Source: Cryptomeria japonica
Lineage: Eukaryota; Streptophyta; Pinopsida; Cupressales; Cupressaceae
Direction: 5' to 3'
NCBI RefSeq assembly: GCF_030272615.1
Contig: NC_081413.1
Coordinates: 550,808,136-550,872,135, forward strand
Length of the DNA stretch: 64,000 bases
How positions within the stretch are numbered: position 1 is the stretch's first letter; every line of letters starts with the position of its first letter. The position numbers were made by a program, and so were the translations under genes. Under the pieces are notes generated by a model, which did not search any database, had not been told where the DNA came from, and saw only the letters and a program-made list of their open reading frames with translations. Below, one piece after another: positions 33,872 through 47,602 of the stretch.

Positions 33872-36802
33872 TCATTTCTTTCTTTGTTTTTTCTTTGAAG
33901 CTATGAAAAGACTAAGTGGAAGATCGGTTTCTTCATCATTTCCCCCCTCTGCAAATGTTTCACCAACTACTCGTGATCTCAATGTATGCCTAGTCCTATA
34001 CTGAGGATGACGACACTGAGGCGAAGGGGGGTCCTCTGCAATAACAAAGAAATGGGTTAAATTCAAAAAATAAAAATATTATTGTTACAAGTATTTCATT
34101 AATTTAGAGAACATAATTGTTGTGCTCTTTACCTAATGGGGCCACATCGTTTTGTGTAGCCTCAACCTCAACATGCTGAACACCCTCTAGATCATTTGGA
34201 GTTGAAATACTAAAGGTTACATTAATGATGAACACCAATTGCAATTATATTTATTTAAAGCAATAAAAGTGGTCCTCTTTACCTTAGTGGGGAACATCAC
34301 GTTCTTGAGGTTGTGTACCCAGATCATGCTCCACTTGGTCACCACCGACTACATGCTCTAAAATATTAACAAAAAAGGTTACATTAATTACTACTCTAAT
34401 TACAAATTAAGATGTTTAATTGTATTAATAGCTAAATAAATAAATTTGAATAGCAAATGAATACCTCCACTACTGGGATGCACATCTGGACCTTCATGTG
34501 CAGGTGGTGTTTCACAATTAGCAGGCTGCATTCCAATGACATGCACATTGTTATCATTGCTTGTTTATTTAAAACAAATATAGTCACTTTATGTTGGAAC
34601 TCAACATCAATTAGATTATTGGTAAAGTATTCAATTTGAAATAACTTCCATTTAGCATATTACCTGTATGGTGGATGCACTCGAATCTTATGTATGCCCA
34701 CTCAATTCTCGTAGCCGATAAGCCATGACTGAATAGCCTTGTTGGTAGGCAATTCTCTTGTCATCTTCTGTGGGTGCTCTATTGAATTCAGAGCCCTACA
34801 TTTTTGCTTGGTACCGTGAATTTTGCTTGCATTGTTTGATAAAAAAAAAAGTTTGCAATTTATTAATATTTTGATGCAATATTTCGTCTACATGAGATAC
34901 TTACAATTCGTGCAACAAGTTTCATGTAACCACCAGAGCCGAGTTTGTGTTGCCTGTGCTTTTCTTGCCTTGCCTTGGTTGCCTTTGACGTGTCACTCAA
35001 TCTATAAAAAGTTTGAAATATGTTAGATTATATAAATATAAAGATTAATTAATTAGTACATAATTACATTCTTAATAGTATCCCGTTCCTTCTTCTGGCG
35101 TCTAGTGGTGTATTTCCTTTTTTCCTTTCAATTCTCTCCTTGGCATCCAAAATCAGGTCCTTCCACTCCCTCTTTGGAATCATGGGGGGACACTCATACT
35201 TTAGGTTCCTCTCCAAATGGGTCCTGTATTGGTCCCTCACATACTTTAGATATGTGCCAGCTTTTTCAAGGAGCTTGGTTTTGTCAAAGGTGTCATTTCC
35301 AAACCACTCAACCATTTGGTTTGTCAATTCATCTTTTAACCTTTTTTATTGGTCATTCCACCTTTTAAAGAAAAAACAAACCTATTAGATTCAAAAATGA
35401 ATTGAAGCTACATTTATTACACTTCAAGAAATGGATCAAAGGAAAACTATTCTAGCAATGATATGAAATAAAAAGTGGATTAGGGTTAGTTCACATATGA
35501 TGTACCACCTTTTACGTATGGTGGGCCCAAATATCTGCAATGCAATGTCACTAAGATGTTTCTATAAAATATCATTGCCTGCAAAAAATTCATGAGATCA
35601 TTAGTCCAAAACGAGTGATCATAAAGTAAATTACAATTAGAGTATATATAATAATAATTTTAAAGTACCTGGAACCTTTTGTATCTTTAAGGGAAGTATT
35701 TCTTCGTCGCTCACCACCAATGTGGCCTGCAACGTTCCTGTACTAGCAATACGAGAAGATCCAGGAAATGATGGTATGTTATCAGTAGTAGTCGCCTCTG
35801 GCACATCCTCATGTGCATCTCCTCCTGCAAAAAATGAATTCACTATGAAATGGCATTAGAATTCAAGAAAGAATGCTTGAAGGGAAATAAACACATGACA
35901 GTGGATAGAGCAAAAGAAGGATCTACCAACAATAGGCGGGCCAATATGACGTACACTAGAGGATGTCTGCATGCTACGTGTTGCCGACATTGCAGTCGCC
36001 AATACAGGTGAGGGTAACCTCTGATGAGGCGGTGGCGACATTTGCACAGTAACATTGACAACACCTAAATAATAATACATTAAATATATCAAACATTAAA
36101 TATATGAAAAGTGTAAGAATTGTAAACAAGGATGAACCTTTATTTTGAAAATTGACAGTATCAAGTATGATGTGTTTTAGGTACTCAGAGTGATAAGCCA
36201 AGCAAGCGATAATACAAGAAAATCGTCATCACCTGAAGATCCTGCAACACCCTGATCGTGGGAATGACTTTCATGAGGGCGGACAAATTGTTGTAAAAAC
36301 AATACGTACATATTTTAGTTAGTGACATAAAAGAGAATAAAATATAAACCATTATTGAACTTTTGTTATAATTAAAGCTTTCATTACTGCTTACTTGCAA
36401 GTTTTTTGTTGTCTTAAACAATAATTCCACCCTCTGTCATATCTCATCAGTGGTAGGATGCACGGCTACCAAAGCAACAATCTCTTTTCTAATTTTTATA
36501 AGAGTCATTTTAAAGAATTTCACAAGGTCTGTGGGATCTTTAGGGTCATCATTGCTTAAACCATATGATTCCACATCCCTAGAAAGGTGCTCAGGTACTG
36601 CAACTCCCTTTCCCTTTCCCCGAACATCCGTATGTGTCAAGAATATCATTAACAATTATAAAATTAGTATAAATCACTAAAAAAAAGAACATAATAATGT
36701 AATAGTTTGCTTTTATCTAATTTGTACAATTACAATGAGGTTTACCTGCTCGGTAGAAGTGTCGCAAGCTACATCTCTGTCTGCGATATGTGATGGATCC
36801 AT
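33872..36802 (-). CDS. Transposase_24 (Ptta/En/Spm, TnpA-like) protein of the CACTA element, multi-exon
   Basis: This is the usual second gene of CACTA elements, a DNA-binding partner of the transposase. A likely start at 36802 (MDPSHIADRD) is followed by a good GTAAAC donor. Exons on the minus strand include 36655-36437, pieces around 36060-35870 and 35843-35660, the core 35330-35070 (LTNQMVEWFGNDTF, YRTHLERNLKYE, PPMIPKREWKDLI), then KARQEKHRQHKLGSGGY at about 34985-34890 with donor GTAAGTATC, the exon GSEFNRAPTEDDKR at about 34795-34690, and four short exons to the end. The KH..H..GSGGY motif is typical of the family. The last exon ends in a basic KKKQRKK, a likely nuclear localisation signal. 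I saw no stop inside the core exons. Exon edges are approximate. Confidence 0.75.
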
Positions 36803-36973
36803 GTCGGCCTATGACAAAGAAAAAATATAAAAAATGTATCATGAGCATCACATGATGTGTCATCATATATGTAATTGAGCATCACAATTAGCATCACATA
36901 TCATGTGTCATCATAAACATGTAATCCATCACATATGTATCATAAATCACCATCCATCACATAGGTAATAAAC

Positions 36974-36975
<2 letters not shown>

Positions 36976-37012
<37 letters not shown>
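36976..37012. repeat. (ATC)n microsatellite
   Basis: About 12 ATC/TCA units, a smaller separate run beside the large one at 37184-37660. Confidence 0.9.
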
Positions 37013-37160
37013 ACACATGTGATCCATCGCATATGTATTTTAAATCAACATCCATCACATAGCTAATAAAAATCCAATTTCCATAAATAAACACAGTTTA
37101 AAATTCTATCAAGAAGTCAATATTAAATAGATAATATACTAATCGCATACCTCATACATT

Positions 37161-37189
37161 TCATTCTTCATCATCATGAACATCAAGGT

Positions 37190-37273
<84 letters not shown>

Positions 37274-37317
37274 CATCATCATCCTCATCATCATCGTCAT
37301 CGTCATCGTCATCGTCG

Positions 37318-37397
<80 letters not shown>

Positions 37398-37410
37398 GTC
37401 ATCGTCATCG

Positions 37411-37441
<31 letters not shown>

Positions 37442-40400
37442 CAATGTCTTCGCCATCATCATCACCATCATCACCATCACCATCACCATCACCATCACCA
37501 TCACCATCACCATCACCATCACCACCACCATCACCACCACCAACACCAGCACCACCACCATCACCATCACCATCACCATCACCATCGCCATCACCATCAT
37601 CATCATCATCATCTTCTTCTTCTTCTTCTTCTTCTTGTTCTTCTTCATCGTCATTGAGAAACTGTCGATCATGATCATCATCCACTTCATCTTCTACTTC
37701 TTCGGTATCTTCTTCTTTGGTATCTTCTTCTTCAATCACATTATACTTTATCGGCCTTCCTCTTGGATCATGTCTAACAACAAATGACCAACCCGGTTTA
37801 TGTGGAACCTCTGAGTAAAATACTTGCTCACATTGGCTTGGAAGAACATAGGGCTCATCCCCAACTGGTTCAAATGACCTTGTATTTAGCATTGTAAAAC
37901 CATTATCAAGTTCAATAACAGTTCTATCAAAATCATTTTTATTCAATCGTAGCCTGTACCATTTGATGACGAACAAAACTAATTTGAAGGAATTAAAGTC
38001 ACACTCAAGTATATCATCCAAAATGCCATAGATTCGATTTTGAGATTGTTGAGGATGAATGCCATTTCTCAATGAAATATTTGTCACCTCAAAGATTGTA
38101 GTGATGCCATAATCACAAGTTTTCTTCGTGTCATCCAACTTTTTTATGCGAAATTTATGACCATTGCAGCACATAGTGTTGTGGTGTTTGACCTGCGATA
38201 TGTCAAACATGTAAAATTTATTGCATTATGAGTTGATAAACATATGGGTGATTAATAAATTTATACGTACCTGTTTATCTCTTAAACCATATGCTAAATC
38301 AATTTCCCTTTGCGTAACATTGGAATCTCCATTACGATGTGCTTCTTTAACCAATGAAGCCACACCTTCCCATGTTAACGTGCGTCTAGAATGTTGACAA
38401 CGTTCAATCCATACCGTCATCCAATCAAGATTGTTTGTAATATACAAATGTAGTGCATCCCACTCTCGACCAACTGTAGAAATTAATAAATAGACGTCTT
38501 ACAATCGATTTACTTTGAAGATTGAGAATCAATTAACTACAATAACATCTTATAATTACCTCTCACTTTCCTCAATCTACCTTTCCCTGTCAAGTACTCC
38601 CCTTTGAATTTGTTAATGGTGTTGGGATCCCAAATGCGACCCACGTGGATCTTTGCTGCAAACTTAGGAAGATATTCAGAAATGTACACCATAGTCTGGT
38701 ATACCATATATCCCTCCACCATAGAACCCTCAGGATGTACTCTTTGTCGAACCAAAGCCTTCAAAAATTTCAAGTGCCTCTCAACCATCCACATTGACCT
38801 AGTGTGTACAGGTCCACACAATTCAATCTCCTCAACTTGGTGTACGAGGTAGTGTTCTTGTGCATTGAAAAAAGCTGGAGGTAGACACTTTTGCATTTCA
38901 CACATTAAATGAGGAATTTTTCTCTTCCAATATTTTATATCGTCTTTATGGATTTCATTACATGACAACCACCTACAAGGTATTCAAGACGCAAAAAAAT
39001 ATATTACATAAGAAGTAAAACAAATCGCAAATATAATATCTATACAACGAACTAAATAAATATCACTACTTACCTCATGTATTTTCCAAGATCATATATG
39101 ACTTGCTTGACATTATTGTTGAAGTCGTCTGGGAGAGATAGAGGTAGAACGTACTGCAACAATTATAAAATTATCTTTTCATTTTTTTGTAACATAATGA
39201 AAAGTACACGTACGCGCAGTACTTAAATACATACTAAAAACACAAGAACATGAATTACCTTAATGAAGGTATGCCAATCATGCGTTTTCATCCCTGGCCC
39301 AAATTCACTTTTCTTTGATATGAGATTGTTTATGTTCGCAGCAAATCCTATGGGAAATCGAATTTTTCCTATGACTTCTTTTATAGCATTGCTTTGCTGG
39401 TCCGTTAATAACCAAGGAAGCTCACTTATATTAATCTGGTCTCCATGGCTATTTGATTGAATGACATTTATCATTGCATGATTGGAATCCTAAATGTCAC
39501 TACATATTTTGATAATTTTTCCTTTGTCACGCCTTCCACCCAATATTTTCCATACTGTCTCTGTTATATTCTTTCCAATATGCATACTATCAAACAAATG
39601 AACAATTTGTAACTGCTCGTAGTAGGGCAACCTACTAAATTGTCGAGGATAACTTTTTATTCCCTTAGGAAGGTGGTGATTTATGCCTTCATGACCTTCA
39701 TGATCATCAATCACGTCATCAGTAAACAAAACAAAATAGAAAAGATGTTTTATGACAAGCCAATAGATGGAATGGTATTACCTTGATGATTAATTCTATT
39801 ATATTCCAACTTCCACAGGTGAGGTGTCATTCTTCGTGGCTTTGATGTATTCTCTTCTTTCCCATTGAAAAGATGTTTTTTAGTCTTTTGATACTTATGA
39901 TTTTTGTGGAGAAAGTGCCTATACTCATCAAACACCTGCTTTCCTAAACTTTTTGAATGATGAGATTTCATCTTTGGACCACAAATAGGACATGCAAATT
40001 TTCCCTTTGTTTGAAGGCCTACATGATAATGTATAATTGGATTAAATATGATAATTTTTTTAATTATAATGTTCATGCACAACTTAAACACTATAACATA
40101 CCACAAAAATGTGTTAGCCCCGGGGCATTGTGTATTGTCCATAGAAGCATCACATGGAATTGAAATTGTTTTTGTCCTATTGGTCTAGAGACGTCATACA
40201 TAGTGACACCATTCCATAACTCTAGCAACTCATCGATAAGAGGCTCAATATATACATTCATATCTTTAACTTGGTACTTACCTAATAGAATGAACAAAAA
40301 CATTACATAATTATTATGACCATTTTACTGCAATATTTATAATTAAATTTAGACGACTATATTCAAATGATAAAATACCTGGAACAATCATTGCCAACAT

Positions 40401-41700
40401 TATGTGCTCCCTCTTTATTGACATCCATGGAGGAATGCTATTGTTGATAACAAAAATAGGCCACACTGAGTAAACAGATCTCATCTCTCCAAATGGATTG
40501 ACATCGTCCGCTGCCAATGAAAGCCTGAGATTACGAGGTTCTTCTTTAAAGTGTGGCCACGTTTCCTCTATGTCCATAAATGTTGAACCATCCACATGCA
40601 TTCGAATAATGTCTTCTCGACTTCTATTGCATGCATGGTAATCCATAAATTGTGCCAAGCTAGTGCACTTGAATAATTGTTGCATACGTGGAATAATGGG
40701 AATATAGCGAAGAACCTTGTGAGGAACCCTTTTTTTTATTTGATCTGTTCGATATCTACTGATATGACATTTAGGGCATTCAGTTTGAAATTCATGTTGT
40801 TTGTGATATATAATATGATCATTGGGACAAGCATCTATTGCTTGATACTCCATTCCAATATCTTTCATAACGACAGATAATTCTCGGTATGAGCGAGGTA
40901 GAATATTTGATGGTGGTAACAAAAACTCACCTATCAATCTACAGCAAAAAAATATAATTTGTTATAATAAAGAATATTAATGGTACAACATGATTCATAG
41001 TTTATTATGACATATATGACATATCTTAACATACGTGACATTGTTATGTTGGATAACCATTCATAACCTTCAAGTTCACCAACAATAATACAGCGGAGAG
41101 AAGAGTTGCCCGCGATCCTTCGTAAAGGGCCTCAGATGCCTTCTCAAGTACAGGGACATCATGAACAACATCAAGGTCATCTTCATCATCATGATCAGCT
41201 GCACGAGTACTAAATGAGTCATGGATCAATGTATTTGTATCATCATCTTCAATTGTGTTTTCTGGCTCATGATCATCATCTTCCATGGGATCATTATCTT
41301 CAGCTTCGATATTCACACCTCCATGTTCGTCCACTTTGAAAACCATATTCTCAGGGTTGTGTTGATCCATACCATGTGCTCCGGGGTGCTCGAGCTATAT
41401 AAAATTGATAAACATAAATAATCCATGATCATGATCTCATCATCACGTGATTTATTATATATATAAATTGTCAAAATGATATAATGAGAAACTTACCAAT
41501 GGATGATAATCATGTCCACCTTCAATGTGACCATGCAACCTACAATGTTTCTTCGCTATTTTGATTAGAAGTCTTCTAGTCTTTAACCCCTTACAAATTT
41601 TGCACGGACAATAACATTTTCCATCACCTTTTCTTTTCAAGTTAAACCACAATCTAGCAATTGTCTCCTTATTTTGTTGTTTGTTGATATTGTCTAACAT
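37161..41700 (-). CDS. TNP2-type CACTA transposase, multi-exon
   Basis: TNP2 (TnpD) cuts and joins transposon ends in the nucleus. Domains on the minus strand, in order: transposase-associated domain (41700-41455: CYCPCKICKG, RLHGHIEGG), linker (41370-41044, ending LYEGSRATLLSAVLLLVNLK), Transposase_21 catalytic part (40937-40314: FQTECPKCHISRY, LAADDVNPFGEMRSVYSVWP; then 40303-40091, 40025-39750 FACPICG and FNGKEE, 39729-39490 FDSMHIGKN, 39474-39223 KTHDWHTF), DUF4218 (38968-38537: LPPAFFNAQEHYLVHQVEE), and DUF4216 (38447-37690: CDFNSFKLVLFVIKWY). Each exon is open and introns are short and AT-rich. The C-terminus ends in an extreme Asp tract of over 100 residues from a GAT repeat. No inactivating stop was seen in exons, so this may still be a functional source. 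Confidence 0.85.
37184..37665. repeat. very long trinucleotide repeat, (TCA/TCG/CCA)n, coding for Asp on the minus strand
   Basis: Almost 480 bases of TCA with interspersed TCG, ACC and CTT triplets. On the minus strand in the transposase frame it reads nearly pure Asp, with a Gly/Asp zone (ACC triplets, 37460-37590) and a Glu zone (TTC triplets, 37612-37640). The frame is kept throughout. Other frames give artificial poly-Ile, poly-Ser/Pro and poly-Met reading frames that are not genes. Confidence 0.95.
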
Positions 41701-41816
41701 GGTCTTTCTTCACAGGCAATAAAATAGAAATTATCATCATTGAACAAAGCATCTTATTGAATTTAGATTTCTAGTTTGCTTATGGTACATCACACAACAT
41801 GGAAAACAAGAAATAC

Positions 41817-44035
<2,219 letters not shown>

Positions 44036-45464
44036 CTTCCATACTTTAATTCTATTTTCTCAAAGGACAATCCTAAAAATCCATGCATTGCAAACAACTT
44101 TTTACACCTTTGTTGGTTGTGGTGGTGTCACAGAGAATTTACATCAATAAATGAAGAACATGCCAATGCTTTTAATGCAATAGTAGAAGTCTATCTCTTA
44201 TTCAATATCTCTAGTGAAACCCCCATGATCTTTTGTTGGAGTAGAATTTGTTATATTCTAGAAAGGGTCTTGTCCTTTGTTGATGGGATATTCATCTACC
44301 TCAAGAAATAACTGCTCTTTTCTCCAACAAGAAGTGGAACTAAATGAAGATCTAGAACCATGAAATGAATCCTCAAAAGGATTACTATAGTTAGTTTTGG
44401 TAGATAATGATCTGGGTAAAATACTAATGTGGCTTTAGGAAACATTATGTACTAGCTTAGCATACTCTAACAACTTTGGTGCGACATGCTACATCCAATT
44501 AAGTCTCCATCGATATCTCTATTATGTATATGGATTGGGATTCAATGTACTCTTTTTATACATAGATTTTACTTTCAACTGAGGAGGTTTGTATGTACTT
44601 ACTTGTCTTTCGATTGTATCCCTATTTCAAGAATTTCTTTTATCAACAAATCATTTGTTGTAAGTTGTACAAGTGGAAGCTTGAACATGCCTTCCATGCT
44701 AGCCTTGTTGTTGATACGATCAACACCATCTTGTGCAACAAATCTTTAGAACTCCACTATTTCATTGAAGAGTGAGTAGTAGGGACAATCTAGGACACTT
44801 ACAGAGGTTTTGCAAGAGAGATAGATAGACCTAAATATTATGGCTTAATAATGATCAATAGGTAAACAAATAAGAAACTCTCAATATCAAAATGACTTTC
44901 TCAATTGTCTTTACTAGAAATGGATAGATCTGCTAATAATGGCTTTATGACTGTATGTCAACTTTAGACTCAATCCAAGAAGAGCTAGAACTAATATGCG
45001 ATATCTAGATTTATGATCTCTATAATATAACAATCCCATAATTATGTTTCCATGCATTTATACCACAACACAAACATCATGCTAGTGTTCAGCCATAACA
45101 ATTGATATCCTAATTATCGAATGTGAAATATGCACATAACTATGAATAAAGATTAAGAAAAACAAAGAAAGATGCTTATTGCAAACATAAATGACTAATG
45201 GACAAGAATTGAATTCATTGTAGATAGTTTTGAATATCAAATTCACTTATTTCTGTGCATTTAGTAACTCATGTACTCGTGGCCAACCATTTATCTCTTT
45301 CATAAATTAAACACTTATTAATAACATTAAATGGTTGAGTAATTATGTTTTAGTTGAAATTGAAAATAAAATATTTTATTTCAGGACAACTCACACTATT
45401 CCCTATCATATTTTAGACTCTTGGTTTTGTTAGTAGTGGTTTGACGTCTTTGGAGATGATCATT
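44036..45464. other. 1.4-kb stretch without a recognisable gene
   Basis: Short open frames at 43922-44311 and 44486-44775 show no family motif and no codon pattern I can support. AT-rich. Confidence 0.5.
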
Positions 45465-46380
45465 GCATTTCTTTAGTTACGTTTGCCAGTGTACTCCTAG
45501 CCTATGCCAAAATGGGATCTTTGGAACAGGGTATGGACATCCATCAAAGCATAAAAGATAGAGGAATTTTGTCAGATGTAGTTGCAACTGCTCTGTTAGC
45601 ATGTATGCAAAATGTGGAAGCATAGACAAGGCACGGGAATTGTTTGATGGATTGCCTCAAAGAAATGTGGTTTCCTGGACTGCAATGATTGCCGGATATG
45701 CACAAAATGGATTTGTTGAGAAGGCTTTAGAAACTTTCAAGAAAATGCAATCGACAGGTGTAAAGCCAAATTCCACGACCATTGCTATTATCCTCCCTAC
45801 CTGTGCCAAAATGGGAGATTTGGAACAGGGTATGGACATTCATCGAAGCATAAAGGATAGAGGAATTTTGTCAGATGTTGTAGTTGCAACTGCCCTGGTA
45901 GACATGTATGCAAAATGTGGAAGCATAGACAAGGCACGTGAACTGTTTGATAGAATGCCTAAAAGAAATGTTGTCTCGTGGACTACAACAATTGTTGGAT
46001 ATGCACAAAATGGATTTGTTGAAAAGGCTTTAGACACTTTCAAGCAAATGAAATTGGAAGGCATAAAGCCAAATTCCACAACCTTTGCTAACATCCTCCC
46101 TGCCTGTGCAAAAATGGGAGCTTTGGAACAGGGTATGGACATCCATCAAAGCATAACAGATAGAGAAATTTTGTTAGGTGTTGTACTTGCAAATGCCCTG
46201 CTTGACATGAATGCAAAATGTGGAAACATGGACAAGGCTCGTGAATTGTTTGATACGATGCTGCAAAGAGATGTGATATCACGTGAACAATCAACACGCG
46301 CGTATACGGGAGGAAGGGATTGCCGCTACAAAATTGAACGCTCACTCCTCAATCACAGTTCTATGGTTTTACGAGATTAA
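45465..46380 (+). pseudogene. PPR (pentatricopeptide repeat, PLS-type) gene fragment
   Basis: PPR proteins bind organelle RNA. An open frame of 259 codons from 45601 shows repeated helical units: MYAKCGSIDKARELFDGLPQ, NVVSWTAMIAGYAQNGFVEK, then NSTTIAIILPTCAKMGDLEQ and two more rounds of the same order. A further unit (LAYAKMGSLEQGMDIHQSIK) lies in another frame at about 45470-45600, joined by a frame change. The units are unusually alike, about 85% between rounds. PPR similarity stops at about 46275 (DVIS) and an unrelated tail runs to 46380. No N-terminal targeting segment and no E or DYW end are present. It is a truncated fragment, 430 bases inside the right CACTA end. Confidence 0.88.
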
Positions 46381-46776
46381 ACTACGACAATTAACCACCA
46401 CATGTATATTTTTTGCAAAATGAAATTAAAAACTAGGGCAATTTGAATCTACCTCCTGCACAGGATTGCAAGCAATGCCACAAATGCCTTCGACGCGGGT
46501 TTGATGTTCTTGGGGGTTGAAGTCGCCACAGATGCCTACGCGGGAAATTTGCAATTCACAAATGAATTCCCCTCTTCTTTTTTTTTAAGTAATGGCCATT
46601 GTTGTCGGAATTACGACGAACTCGAGCACTTTTTTGAAAAAAAGAAAATTCTCATTGCTAATGCCTTCTTCGTTGAAACCAAATGGGAAATTACCGTCAG
46701 AATTATGACGAATGCGGGAATTTTTTCAAAAAAAAATCAAATTTGGCCACAATATACCTTCTCCGTCAGAAACCTT
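46381..46776. other. right subterminal region of the CACTA element
   Basis: Non-coding. Repeats words such as GTCGGAATTACGACGAA (46598-46614) and GTCAGAATTATGACGAA (46697-46712), each an imperfect palindrome, and pairs of poly-T/poly-A runs. Such repeated subterminal motifs are typical of CACTA ends. The open frame across 46501-46803 is a by-product. Confidence 0.55.
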
Positions 46777-46805
46777 AGTCGGAAATCTAGTCCAAATGTA
46801 TAGTG
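46777..46805 (-). repeat. right terminal inverted repeat of the CACTA element
   Basis: Plus strand ends CCAAATGTATAGTG at 46805, followed by TTT at 46806-46808. Inverted it reads CACTATACATTTGG and then ATTTCCGAC, related to the left end at 23666. Confidence 0.65.
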
Positions 46806-46933
46806 TTTGGTTTATTTTTGCTTTCATTTTCCTAGCTTTTTGTGCAATTTCGGGTTTTGAGTTCCTCTGCAAGTAGGAACTTTTTACTGTCCTTGCAAGT
46901 AGGAAATTTTCATAGTCATTGCAAGTTAACTTT

Positions 46934-47602
46934 ACTTGCAATCCGGTCTCAGAAACTTGATTACAAGTTACTTACAAATTGGGTCGTATGACCCGAAATG
47001 CAAGTTCAAACCTTATTACTTGCAATTGAGTTTCAAAACCCGATTGCAAGCCTTTATATTTTCCATTACATTATTACTTGCAATTGGGGTTCCAAGAACC
47101 AATTGCAAGACACCATTGGATGATAATTTTGATGTGCTTACTTGCAATCGGGTCTTGAAAACCCAGTTGCAAGTTTGTCCCTGCCTTGCTAACCTCTTCC
47201 ACTTGCAATCGAGATTTTAAGACCTCATTGCAAGCATTTTATCCCATCACCCTTGCAATCATGTTCACTTGTAAGCAGGTCTTAAAATCCCAATTACAAG
47301 CTAATTCCAATCATTTAAGCCTACTTACTTGCATTCAGGTCTCAAAGACCCAATTGCAAGTGTAAGTGCCAAAGTTTTTTCCTAACTTGTGTTCTTGCAT
47401 TTCCACATTCCAAGTTCACTGCAATCCACTTGCACTTGCATTCCGCCTCCCAAGATCCAAAATTTGCCTTTTGTTTCTGCATACTCTCATTCCCACGTTT
47501 TCCCTTAGCAAGATCAATACTTGCAGTTGGATATCTAAGACCCGACTACAAGGAGACCCACTTTGATTACTTGCAATAGGGTTTCTAAAACCCGATTGTA
47601 AC
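46934..47602. repeat. array of ten related hairpins
   Basis: Ten segments of about 34 bases, each an imperfect inverted repeat of the form ACTTGCAATCGGGT - short loop - ACCCGATTGCAAGT, lie at about 46934-46968, 46970-47005, 47018-47050, 47076-47109, 47140-47174, 47201-47234, 47267-47300, 47327-47361, 47519-47552 and 47569-47602. Spacers are 1-160 bases and unrelated. Arms vary in step in several copies. It lies just outside the right CACTA end. Function unknown. Confidence 0.85.

Noticed and set aside
37176-37787. Long plus-strand reading frames of poly-Ile and poly-Ser/Pro over the trinucleotide repeat
   Set aside because: They are the repeat read in other frames. The minus-strand Asp frame continues a recognised DUF4216 domain and is the real one.
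45601-46380. Intact PPR gene
   Set aside because: Only three to four units, no targeting N-terminus, an upstream unit in another frame, and an unrelated tail after 46275.
46934-47602. CRISPR-like array
   Set aside because: Repeat units are imperfect palindromes of varying sequence, spacers vary from 1 to about 160 bases, and the setting is a plant nuclear genome.
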